From Planctomycetota bacterium (GTDB taxonomy: Bacteria; Planctomycetota; UBA8108; UBA1146): a DNA stretch of 64,000 nucleotides. Where the stretch lies: assembly GCA_018694835.1 (NCBI GenBank), contig JABHOG010000100.1, positions 1 to 64,000 of the forward strand, in the 5' to 3' direction. A model generated the notes under the pieces. That model was not told where the DNA came from and did not search any database. It was given only the letters and a program-made list of their open reading frames with translations. Positions within the stretch are counted from its first letter, which is position 1. Every line of letters starts with the position of its first letter. Of the stretch, positions 50,128 to 59,375 are shown piece after piece. The translations under genes were made by a program, and so were the position numbers.

Positions 50128-51522
50128 ATGATCCGATCTACCCACCACTCGACCCGTGAGAGCATCTTGCACGGAGATGGAGTTGCGTACCACGCTTCGA
50201 TCTTTCTCATCCTCTTGCTGGTCGGACTCTCGACCCAGCCTTGCGCTGCACAGACGGGAGGCAAGGTACCTCGTGTCTCCGTCGTCCAACCGGTCCAGAA
50301 GACCCTCGTCTATTCCCTTCCATCCAAACCTGCAGAGATCCATGCCGCCCAGGAGGCGACCCTGTACGCCAGGACCAATGGATATCTGCAGCAGATACTG
50401 GTCGATTTCGGGGACGCAGTAGAGAAGGACCAGTTGATCGCAGTACTCGAAGCTCCTGAACTGCAGGACGAGGTGCGCCGGGCCGAGGCGCAATTGCTGG
50501 AAGCCAGCGCCCAACTCGGTGCCGCTCGAGCCAACGCAGCAGGGGGTGATTCCCAGATCATCGCAGCCAAGGCAGGCCATGTACAAGCCGAGGCTGCGGT
50601 ACTACAAGCCGGCGCAGAACTGGAAAAAGCGCGAGCGATTCTCCATGCCGAGTTAATTCACCTCAATCGAATGATCCAACTCCATGACCAAGATGCCGCC
50701 ACCGACGCTCAACTCGAATCTGCCCGGAGAGATCATTCTCAGGCTCTCGGCGACGTCGACATCGGAGAGAAGGGGGTCACCTCTGCAAAAGCGATGGCAG
50801 GTGCCGCAGCAGCCAAGATCCAGGTGGCGGAGTCGCAAAAGGAAGCGCTCGTTAGCCTCGTTGCCGTGGCAGAAGCAGCCATCGCAAGCGCCAACGCTCG
50901 AGTCGACCTCGCCACCACGATGGTCGGATACACCAGAATCCAGGCGCCTTTTTCTGGAATCATCACCGAACGGTTTCTCGATCCAGGTGCAGCGGTCGTC
51001 ACCTCTTCTTCTTCAAAGACGACAGCGATTGTCTCCATCAAGGATATGAGTCACCTCCGCGTCTTTGTTCAAATTCCTGAACCGGACGTGCCGTACATCC
51101 AGCAGGGTCATGCGGCAACGGTGACCTGCAGTGCGATACCCAATCAAAAATTTCAAGGTACTGTTTCGCGAATCTCAAAAAGCCTCGATCGGCGCACTCG
51201 CACCATGAAGGTGGAGATCTTGCTCGAGAATCAGCAAGGTCAGATCTTTCCAGGAATGTTTGCGACCGTCGATTTCCAGTTGATCGAACGGGAAAATGCC
51301 TGGACCTTGCCGGCGCAAGCATTGCTCGGCACGAGAGGTGAATACCATGTCTATTGCGTGGTCGGAGGAACCTGCCAGGTCGTTCCGATCAAGATTGGCC
51401 TCGATGACGGGGCCACCGTTGAAATCACCGAAGGCTTGAGCGGAACCGAACAGGTCATCCTGATCGGTAAGGGATTGGTTCAGGAGGGTGATCGAGTCGA
51501 AGCCGTGGGAGCAAACCCGTGA
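50128..51522 (+). CDS. RND efflux periplasmic adaptor subunit
   Basis: AAQEATLYARTNGYLQQILVDFGDAVEKDQLIAVLEAPEL; YTRIQAPFSGIITERFLDPGA. Confidence 0.9.
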   Translation: MIRSTHHSTRESILHGDGVAYHASIFLILLLVGLSTQPCAAQTGGKVPRVSVVQPVQKTLVYSLPSKPAEIHAAQEATLYARTNGYLQQILVDFGDAVEKDQLIAVLEAPELQDEVRRAEAQLLEASAQLGAARANAAGGDSQIIAAKAGHVQAEAAVLQAGAELEKARAILHAELIHLNRMIQLHDQDAATDAQLESARRDHSQALGDVDIGEKGVTSAKAMAGAAAAKIQVAESQKEALVSLVAVAEAAIASANARVDLATTMVGYTRIQAPFSGIITERFLDPGAAVVTSSSSKTTAIVSIKDMSHLRVFVQIPEPDVPYIQQGHAATVTCSAIPNQKFQGTVSRISKSLDRRTRTMKVEILLENQQGQIFPGMFATVDFQLIERENAWTLPAQALLGTRGEYHVYCVVGGTCQVVPIKIGLDDGATVEITEGLSGTEQVILIGKGLVQEGDRVEAVGANP

Positions 51523-51596
51523 GCCTCGGGATCTCACCGATTGATCATCGTTGTTCCAGGCCATCGACTGGTTCCTCGTATCGAGTGGAGAGTTTC

Positions 51597-53081
51597 ATGT
51601 TGCGATCGTTCGCCATCGCGCTGATGGTCCTGCTGCTGAGTGCATGCAGTACTGATTCCTCGACCGGCATCCGTTCGAGTGAACTGGCTCGATGGATTCC
51701 AGATCCCATCGAGGTGGTCGAAGAGGATTTCTCCATCTCCAAGGAGGCGGTGGAAGCACCGATCACAGATTCCAGTGAGGATCACCCCTCCGATGGATCC
51801 GATGAAGTCACCGAGGCGAGTGCCGACTCCGGGTCCACCGATGACCCGATTGGTGAGGTCTATCCGATCACGCTGGATGTCGTGCTGGCGATCGCCAAGG
51901 ATCAGGCATTGTCGATCCAGCTGGCCCGACTGCGACTGGAGGTGGCAGCGGCCACTCAACAGATCTCGACCGCTGCGTTCCTGCCCACCATTGGTCCGAG
52001 GGCCGATTATGCCCGCACCGATGGTGCCGCACAGGGAACCGATGGCACCGTCGTCGATGTATCGAAGAACAGCCTCTTCTCTGGAATCGAACTACGCTTT
52101 GATCTCGATCCCTGGGGAGACTGGCATCGTTTCCAGGCGGCACAGGACAATCTCGTGGCGACCGAACAGTTGCTCTACTGGGCTGAAGAGTTCGCGCTCC
52201 ATCGCGGAGCCCTGCTATTCCACGACCTGATTCGAAGCCATGGCGAGATCAAAATTGCACAGCGTAGTGTTCTCTTCAGTCACCAGCTGTCATTGACCGC
52301 CCAGTCGAGGCTCGATGCCGGAGATGGTTTGCGTGAGGATTTACTCGCTGCACTGGCCAAAGAGGCGGCCTCGGATCGAGACCTTGTCCTCGCCCGATCT
52401 CAAACCAAAATTGCATCGGCGAGACTCGCGGAATTTTTGGTCCTCACGGAAGATACCAGTTTCGATCCGATACTGGTTCCCGCCTCGGATCAGATCACTC
52501 CCAATCGGTTCGAGCTGGACCAGTGGAGTGGTGATCAACTGGTCCATCGAGGGCTCGAGATGCGGCCGGATCTGGTGGCTGCTCGCGCCAAGGTCGATGC
52601 CGCTCGATCTCTGAGCCGGGCATCTTCTGCATGGGGCCGCCCCACCATCAGTGCCAGATCCAGGATCGGAAGATTCGGCATCGATTCGTCAGATCAGTCG
52701 GATCAGGAGACTGCCGAGGTGGGAATCGGCTGGCAGTTCGGCCTTGAATCCACCGCTTCCCATCGAAGAAGTGTGGCCATCTTCGAAGAGACACAGCTCG
52801 AGGCAAAAAAACTGGAGCTGCGTATCGTCACTCAGATCCGCATCAGCATGGCCCGGCTCCAGGCTTCCCGAGCAGCGATGACCGCCGCTCGGCGTCAACT
52901 GGAAGCCGGCGAAGAAGCGATGAAACTGACCGAGTCACGCTACAAGGCTGGTGCCGCACTGCTCGATGAACTGCTCGGACGGGAAGCGGATCTCGCCGCA
53001 GCTCGAACCGCTTCCCTCAATTCCATCATCTCTCACAATCAGGCACAGTTCGATCTGATACTGGCAGTCGGTGGTCCCTGA
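51597..53081 (+). CDS. TolC family outer-membrane lipoprotein
   Basis: Lipobox LLLSAC; paired TolC-like coiled-coil repeats; third gene of the RND operon. Confidence 0.85.
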   Translation: MLRSFAIALMVLLLSACSTDSSTGIRSSELARWIPDPIEVVEEDFSISKEAVEAPITDSSEDHPSDGSDEVTEASADSGSTDDPIGEVYPITLDVVLAIAKDQALSIQLARLRLEVAAATQQISTAAFLPTIGPRADYARTDGAAQGTDGTVVDVSKNSLFSGIELRFDLDPWGDWHRFQAAQDNLVATEQLLYWAEEFALHRGALLFHDLIRSHGEIKIAQRSVLFSHQLSLTAQSRLDAGDGLREDLLAALAKEAASDRDLVLARSQTKIASARLAEFLVLTEDTSFDPILVPASDQITPNRFELDQWSGDQLVHRGLEMRPDLVAARAKVDAARSLSRASSAWGRPTISARSRIGRFGIDSSDQSDQETAEVGIGWQFGLESTASHRRSVAIFEETQLEAKKLELRIVTQIRISMARLQASRAAMTAARRQLEAGEEAMKLTESRYKAGAALLDELLGREADLAAARTASLNSIISHNQAQFDLILAVGGP

Positions 53082-53092
53082 TCGGTTCGCCC

Positions 53093-55108
53093 TCAATCGG
53101 TCTTGAAGGGTGCTGCGGGCAATCCGTGACTCGAGACCAGATTGGCCCTTACCGGGTTGTCTTGCCATGCGTATCGAACTGCCGTGGGTGACTCTACATC
53201 CGCATGACTGATGCGAAGTTGTCCTTCATCCATCACCTCGACTTCTCCCCAATGCCAGGATCCATCCGATCCTTGCAGTGCGAATCCATCGATCTTCATC
53301 CCGCGACGACCGGTCAAGCCATCCCCCGCATGATCGAAGGAGACCACGATGCTCTTTCCATCGATTTGATGGCTGCGGTAGAAGGGCCCCGATTCTGACA
53401 GGTCGGATCTCTCGTGACAGCGATGAAGTGCCCAGTCGGCGAGCCGCTTGCCCACCGCCTGCTTGTTACGCGGATGGATGTCGCGAGCATCGCCGACATC
53501 GGTCAGGACCACCAACCCGGTGTTGCGAACAACCCGATGAGTGAAGTCCTGCGCATCTCGAAGCGTCGCCCAGCCACCCTGGACCGGGTTGTCGCTGGTC
53601 GCCTTGAACGCTGCCAGCTGCACGATGCCGAAGGGGAAATCTCCCTGGCCCCAGGTTTCTCTCCACGATCCGATCATCAGTGGTAACAACTCCGCATACT
53701 CGGTGGGCTGTCCCGCATTCGATTCTCCCTGATACCAGATGGCTCCGCGGATTCCGTATCCGGTGAAGGGAGAGAGCATCGCATTGAACATCACACCAGG
53801 ATCACCAGTCTTACGACCAGGAGCCTCGGGTGCCTCTGGAGGACTCGGTCCTCGATCACCAGAGAAAACGTTTCCTCGGTTGATCTTCCAGTTTCCAGCC
53901 AGCCCAATCGCCTCGTCATCCTTGGCGCTCACCGGACGGATCTTGATCGCCGAAGGCGCTCCGGTGATTCCACCGGCTCCCCCGGTATCGAGGGCGGCGA
54001 TGGCGATGGTCGCTTGACCCGCCTCGACCAGATCACCAGAGATGGTGTAGCTACGCATCAATGAGTGTTGATTGGTGGTACGACCGACTTCCTTACCATC
54101 CCAGTAAGTAATGTCTGCATCATCGATGGCGCCCGGTTGCAGCAGCAAATCCTGGCCCTTCCACTTCTCCGGTACTTCGATGGATGTGCGATACCAGACG
54201 AATCCGTCCCAACCCTGGTTCTTTCCCGCCCATAACCCCGGAACTGGCATCTCTTCCCAGTTCTCATCGGAATAGGAGGGATCAGCCCAGGCACCGACGA
54301 CCCCTGGATCTCCGTCCAGTTTCTTGTTCCACCACTCGCCGGTCCTTTGCTCGAACTGAGTGACCCGATCGCGATACAGTTTCTCGATCTCTTCTGCCGA
54401 TCGATCTCCCCAGCGCGCCACTTCACTTTCCATCTTCGAAACACGTTCCTTGAACCTCGGATGACGCTTCATCGCCACCGTCGATGTCCACGGTTCGATG
54501 CGAGTTCCACCCCAGTTGACATCGAGTATCCCAACGGGGACTCCCAACTCCTCGTGCAGCCGACGCGCCATGAAGGTGCCGATCGCCGTGAAATTCCCGG
54601 CCGTGGCCTGAGTCGAAACTTCCCATGCCGCAGCGATATCGAACTCAGGAGTTCTCGAGAGCAGATGGGGTGCCTTGATCCTGCGCAACCAGGGAAGATC
54701 TCCCGCGGCAATCTCTTGATCGGCATTCATCGAACTCCGAAGCGGCCACTCCATGTTCGACTGACCACCGCAGAGCCACACTTCTCCGACCAGAATGTCC
54801 TTCACCTCGATGGTGCCATCCGACCCGACGATGGTCATCGATCGGCCCTCGGCACTGGCGGGGACCGGGTCGAGGATGACGGACCATTGGCCATGATCGT
54901 CCACCTGAGTGCTCTTTTGCTGACCGGCAAAACTGACGGAAACCTCGGTGCCAGGAGCACCGGTGCCCCATACCGGCAAGTCCAGGTCTCGCTGAAGTAC
55001 CGCGTGATCGCTGAAAACTGCCGGAACATCGATGGCCAGAACCATCGTGGAGAAGAGCAGCAGACTACTTGTGAGCAGCCACTGGGCACATCGGATCGGC
55101 TTCATCAT
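53093..55108 (-). CDS. sialate O-acetylesterase-like SGNH hydrolase
   Basis: AVFSDHAVLQRDLDLPVWGTGAPG; WLCGGQSNMEWPL; IWYQGESNAGQPTEYAELLPLMI. Confidence 0.9.
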   Translation of the reverse strand: MMKPIRCAQWLLTSSLLLFSTMVLAIDVPAVFSDHAVLQRDLDLPVWGTGAPGTEVSVSFAGQQKSTQVDDHGQWSVILDPVPASAEGRSMTIVGSDGTIEVKDILVGEVWLCGGQSNMEWPLRSSMNADQEIAAGDLPWLRRIKAPHLLSRTPEFDIAAAWEVSTQATAGNFTAIGTFMARRLHEELGVPVGILDVNWGGTRIEPWTSTVAMKRHPRFKERVSKMESEVARWGDRSAEEIEKLYRDRVTQFEQRTGEWWNKKLDGDPGVVGAWADPSYSDENWEEMPVPGLWAGKNQGWDGFVWYRTSIEVPEKWKGQDLLLQPGAIDDADITYWDGKEVGRTTNQHSLMRSYTISGDLVEAGQATIAIAALDTGGAGGITGAPSAIKIRPVSAKDDEAIGLAGNWKINRGNVFSGDRGPSPPEAPEAPGRKTGDPGVMFNAMLSPFTGYGIRGAIWYQGESNAGQPTEYAELLPLMIGSWRETWGQGDFPFGIVQLAAFKATSDNPVQGGWATLRDAQDFTHRVVRNTGLVVLTDVGDARDIHPRNKQAVGKRLADWALHRCHERSDLSESGPFYRSHQIDGKSIVVSFDHAGDGLTGRRGMKIDGFALQGSDGSWHWGEVEVMDEGQLRISHADVESPTAVRYAWQDNPVRANLVSSHGLPAAPFKTD

Positions 55109-55242
55109 CGAATTACCTCCTGGGGAATCGACACCCTGAGAATCAGTACCTCGGTAGGAGGCACCACTTGAAATGGGAACCGAATAATCGGTACCCCGCA
55201 GAATCAACTCAAATGTGATCGTCGGTGCTGGCCATGGTCAGG

Positions 55243-56229
55243 TCAAGGACGGTCAGCAGTGCCATTCAGGGCGGCCTCCAGGCGGCCCATGACCTGCTGC
55301 TGGATCTCCAGATAGCGCCGATGCTCTTCGCCCAGTGAATCCGCCACCGGCCAGACCACGCTGATCAGGCCAGTCTCGCGCAAGATCTCCTGGGCCAGTT
55401 GCTCCGACGGGAACTGATCCCAGAGCAAAATGCGGGCACCGGAACTGGCCTGAAGTTGCTGGAGATCTACCGCCAGACCATCGTTCCACTCTCCTTGAGG
55501 ATCGAGATCGATACGTTGTGTCGACCACCCCATCTTGGCTGCGGGATAGACCCAGAAGGGGCCGCTGGTCAGGACCGGGAGTTTCGGATGGGTACTGGCC
55601 AGTTGAGACATCCGTTTTCCCAGCGCCTCGAGTTGTTTTGCCAGAGTATTCCAGCGCTGCTCCACCTCGCCCCTGTGATCGGGCAACTGTTGAATCAATC
55701 GATCACGTATCTTTGCCCCTTGCAGGAGCAGAAGGTCTGGATCGAGCCAGGTGTGACCGGCGATCCCCTCGTAGGAACTACTGCCTTCTGGACCATGACT
55801 GTGAGTCACTACATCTGGATAGTGAAGCCACTGATCTCGGCAGACTCGTGCCACCTCGACACTCTTGACGATGGGAAGCGAGTACCGACGTGCCCACCCC
55901 TCCAGGTTTGCCCCGTTGAGGAGGATGAGATCCGCCGCTGCCAGTGCAGAAAGCGATGCGTCATCCGGTGTCCAGCGGGCGGGATCGGCGCCCGCTGGCA
56001 TCAGCGCCACCACTTCACCCAATTCCATCATCAGTTCGGATGAAATCCATGCCAGTGGTGAGACTGAAGCCACCACCTGCAACGGAGCCGCAGAACCCGA
56101 GGTCGACGAATCACCGGTTTCCGAAACCGGAGTCGTTTCCATCGAACAGCCGATACAGGCGGATACCGCCAACAACAGCAATAGTGAGTACAGGGATAGA
56201 CGAGGTAACATCGAGCAGTCCTTCATCAT
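55243..56229 (-). CDS. metal ABC transporter substrate-binding protein (ZnuA-like)
   Basis: VVASVSPLAWISSELM; HSHGPEG loop; GHTWLDPDLLLLQGAKIRDRL. Confidence 0.82.
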   Translation of the reverse strand: MMKDCSMLPRLSLYSLLLLLAVSACIGCSMETTPVSETGDSSTSGSAAPLQVVASVSPLAWISSELMMELGEVVALMPAGADPARWTPDDASLSALAAADLILLNGANLEGWARRYSLPIVKSVEVARVCRDQWLHYPDVVTHSHGPEGSSSYEGIAGHTWLDPDLLLLQGAKIRDRLIQQLPDHRGEVEQRWNTLAKQLEALGKRMSQLASTHPKLPVLTSGPFWVYPAAKMGWSTQRIDLDPQGEWNDGLAVDLQQLQASSGARILLWDQFPSEQLAQEILRETGLISVVWPVADSLGEEHRRYLEIQQQVMGRLEAALNGTADRP

Positions 56230-57404
56230 GGTAAGAGCAGCGGACCTTCGGCGATGAACCGGATGGCAGCGATGGCCAGCAAGTACGACAGGACACCACC
56301 AGCGAGAACCACGATCGCAACCTCGGTAAAGAGTAATCGGGCGACGAATCCTCGAGGGGCTCCGATCCGCTCGAGAGTTTTCACCTCTCGCTCCCGGACC
56401 TTTACATCGAGGGTGACAATCAATATCAGAAGTAATGTCGTCGCCACGATGACCAGCATCGAATTGGCATCTAGAATTGCCTTCGCTCTCATCACGACCG
56501 TCAGTAGTTCTTTGAGTTCGACCATCGAGTCGATGGTTTGCAGGTCCTTCTGCCTGCGAAATCTTGATCGGAGAATCGTGGCACCCTCGGCATCCTTGGC
56601 GTCGATGATCAATGCAGTGATCGGCAACTGATCGGGATCGCCATGGAAGTGGAAGCTATCCTCATTCTCCGGTGTCACCTCGACCGCTTCCACCACCGCT
56701 GCAGAGGCGGTGACGTGATTGCTCTTGCTCTCCAGCACCAGGTGGAAATCCTTCTCCGGATCGATTTCCAGGTGCCCATGTCCTTCACCGGTCACCACCC
56801 AGGAAGTGTGCAGACTGACGAACACAGCGTCGTCGTCAGGAGTTCCGGTGGCCGGCAAGACCGCAGTCACCTTCAGTAACAGAGGATACGATCCCGCCAG
56901 ATCATGGAGTTTGTGGACGTCTGTGGCGATGGTGCCGCCGACCGTCAGATCGAGGCTCCTTGCGACTCCAGCTCCCAGTGCCGCTTCCGCCAGTCGTTGT
57001 GGCCAGTGATGCTCTTGGGCGAGACGGATCCCTCGAAATTCCTGGTAGTCGGGAGTGGTGCCGACCAGCGGGTACTGATTCACCGATCCCTCCAGATGAA
57101 TCGGAATCGGCACGCCAAGGCCGGACTCACCCGCCTCCATCGCCACCTTCATCTCGATGGTCCGCTCCACCTCACCGCGATAGTAGAGTGCATGGATCAA
57201 CAGGTCTGAGCGACTTCCCGGGGCACCGACCACCAGCGGGGTCGACAACGCTCTCGCCTCCAGCCGCGCTCGATACAGATCCAGCAATCCGTCAACTGCA
57301 GCGGGAAGAACCCCGACCAGTGCGATGCAGAGAGCAAGCACCACGGTTCTTACCTTGTGATGAGCCAGCGAGCGCAAAGCCAATCTCAGCATCGGGCCAC
57401 TCAT
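56226..57404 (-). CDS. FtsX/MacB-type ABC transporter permease
   Basis: LRLALRSLAHHKVRTVVLALCIALVG; C-terminal VREREVKTLERIGAPRGFVARLLFTEVAIV; His-containing HFHGDPDQLP. Confidence 0.85.
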   Translation of the reverse strand: MSGPMLRLALRSLAHHKVRTVVLALCIALVGVLPAAVDGLLDLYRARLEARALSTPLVVGAPGSRSDLLIHALYYRGEVERTIEMKVAMEAGESGLGVPIPIHLEGSVNQYPLVGTTPDYQEFRGIRLAQEHHWPQRLAEAALGAGVARSLDLTVGGTIATDVHKLHDLAGSYPLLLKVTAVLPATGTPDDDAVFVSLHTSWVVTGEGHGHLEIDPEKDFHLVLESKSNHVTASAAVVEAVEVTPENEDSFHFHGDPDQLPITALIIDAKDAEGATILRSRFRRQKDLQTIDSMVELKELLTVVMRAKAILDANSMLVIVATTLLLILIVTLDVKVREREVKTLERIGAPRGFVARLLFTEVAIVVLAGGVLSYLLAIAAIRFIAEGPLLLP

Positions 57405-58066
57405 GAAGCACTCCCTGCCAGCGCTTCGACACGATCGAAGCCGTCCAGGATGGTCGAGTCATGGGTCACCACGATGACGGTAGCCCCGGTCAAATCCGCT
57501 TCCTCGAATAACAGATCGAGAACCGCTCTGCCCGAGGCCCCATCGAGACTCCCGGTCGGTTCATCTGCGAGGATCAACGACGGAGAGGTCATCAATGCCC
57601 GGCACACGGCTGCCCGCTGTCGCTCTCCCTGGGAGAGTGCGCGCGGCTTTCTGTGCAAGAGATCCTCGATTCCACAGCGACGAGATCGCTCGATGAGCTT
57701 GGCCTGTTCTTCCTCGGTCGGTTCACGACCATCGAGCCACAATGGAAGAAAGGAGTTCTCCATCACGTCGATGTGCTCGAGCAATTCGAATTCCTGAAAG
57801 ACCAGCCCGATGTGCTCTCGGCGGAACTTTCTCCGTCTGGCATCCGAGAGCTGGTCGATCCGGATCTCTCCGACCTGTACCTCACCAGAGGAGGGGGAGA
57901 GAATGCCGGCGATGCACGAAAGAAGCGTCGTCTTCCCACAACCCGATGGCCCCATGATGGCCACTTTTTCTCCCGCCTCGATGGCGATCTTTTCGACCCG
58001 AACAGGATGCTGTTGGCCGACATGGCGATGAACCAGATCGATGACTGATACGCTGGAACCCGTCAT
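57401..58066 (-). CDS. ABC transporter ATP-binding protein (LolD-like)
   Basis: GPSGCGKTTLLSCIAG; LSQGERQRAAVCRALMTSPSLILADEPTGSLD. Confidence 0.93.
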   Translation of the reverse strand: MTGSSVSVIDLVHRHVGQQHPVRVEKIAIEAGEKVAIMGPSGCGKTTLLSCIAGILSPSSGEVQVGEIRIDQLSDARRRKFRREHIGLVFQEFELLEHIDVMENSFLPLWLDGREPTEEEQAKLIERSRRCGIEDLLHRKPRALSQGERQRAAVCRALMTSPSLILADEPTGSLDGASGRAVLDLLFEEADLTGATVIVVTHDSTILDGFDRVEALAGSAS

Positions 58067-59295
58067 TTGATCAGCTCCTGACCATCATCCAGGCGCCTCT
58101 GTTCCACGACATCCACTCCATCGATCCGCCAGCCTTCATCAGGGATCCAGCGAACATCGTACAGCGCGGTCGAGAGATTCTTCCGCCAGTGAGTGTGTCC
58201 CCAGTGCTTGACCGTTCCAATCACTTCCCACCGTGCACGAACCCGGAACACCGGATCCACCACCCTATCGAGCGCGACGACTTCGGTGTCGAGAGATCGC
58301 ACTGCTCGAACATCGCAAATCGCATCCTCTTCGATCCTCATCATCAGACTTTCATGAATCTCGTCGTAGATTTGCTGCAGTAATTGCCCTGAAACACTTC
58401 GTTTAAGAAGTTGATAAATTTGATGCTCATCCTCGTAGTCGAAGGCACGGTAGATGTTCCTGTGAAGGCTCTCGAAAAGTGCTTCCGCTTGCTCGGGAGG
58501 AGGCAGTTGCACAGGTGACAGCCAGAAGGGACGAACCTCGACCTTGCTGGTTCCCAGAGTTGCTGCAGCAAGAGCCACACAGACCAAAGCCCCGACCACC
58601 GTGGCCCTCGAGAACTTCTTCGCTCTCCAGGCGATACGCAGGCCGATGATGCTGAACAGGATCGGCAGTAGATCGAGAGTGAACCACGGCATGCGAATTC
58701 CAGGTGCAACCAGCTCCGGGTCGATCATCTTCTCCGCTTCGGGCGGGCTCCAGCTCCAACCAGGAGTATCTTCCTGGAATCGGTATACCTGGTAGTCATC
58801 TCTGGTCGAGAGCACGTAATAAACCGATTCGAGAGGAAAACCATCTTCGGTGTCAAATCGACTCCAGATGAAGTCGAGTTGTCTGGGCCGAGCCTTGGTC
58901 GGATAGGTAACGGTGATGGCGGCGAAGTTCATCAGGTCGTTGAGGTCGAATCCTTCCTGATACTCCAGATCGGTAAGTACTGGAATCAGTTGCACTCCAT
59001 CGACCTGGACGGGTGCATGTAAATCGAGCCATTCCACCACCCGATTTCCGTATTCTCCCCAATCCCCTTCCAGGTCGGGATCGAGATCGTCTATTTCCTT
59101 TGGATCGAGGGAGAACCAGTGGGTGAACAGCGTTTCATCGATGAGCAGGAAGACTTCGGTTTCTGCTTCTCGCACATCCACTTCGATATTGATCGGCTTG
59201 GGAACATGCGAAGTGATGGAATCGCTGGCATGAGCCATATCGGTGGAACTGGCGATGCTGACGAGAAGGTACAGCAACACGATGGTGGAATTCAT
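58063..59295 (-). CDS. hypothetical secreted/membrane protein in ABC operon
   Basis: Signal peptide, internal TM segments; ATGA overlap with the ATPase gene. Confidence 0.75.
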   Translation of the reverse strand: MNSTIVLLYLLVSIASSTDMAHASDSITSHVPKPINIEVDVREAETEVFLLIDETLFTHWFSLDPKEIDDLDPDLEGDWGEYGNRVVEWLDLHAPVQVDGVQLIPVLTDLEYQEGFDLNDLMNFAAITVTYPTKARPRQLDFIWSRFDTEDGFPLESVYYVLSTRDDYQVYRFQEDTPGWSWSPPEAEKMIDPELVAPGIRMPWFTLDLLPILFSIIGLRIAWRAKKFSRATVVGALVCVALAAATLGTSKVEVRPFWLSPVQLPPPEQAEALFESLHRNIYRAFDYEDEHQIYQLLKRSVSGQLLQQIYDEIHESLMMRIEEDAICDVRAVRSLDTEVVALDRVVDPVFRVRARWEVIGTVKHWGHTHWRKNLSTALYDVRWIPDEGWRIDGVDVVEQRRLDDGQELIK

Positions 59296-59304
59296 GGCGA
59301 ATTC

Positions 59305-59352
59305 AAAAAGGCGTTCGGGTCGACCCGTGATTCTCGGTCGACTCGAACGCCT
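59305..59352 (-). terminator. terminator-like hairpin between the M28 peptidase gene and the ABC operon
   Basis: 16-bp inverted repeat (one G-U) 59309..59324 / 59337..59352, followed on the minus strand by a T5 run 9 nt before the next ATG. Confidence 0.8.
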
Positions 59353-59375
59353 GATAGTCTGCGCGACTGAATTGC

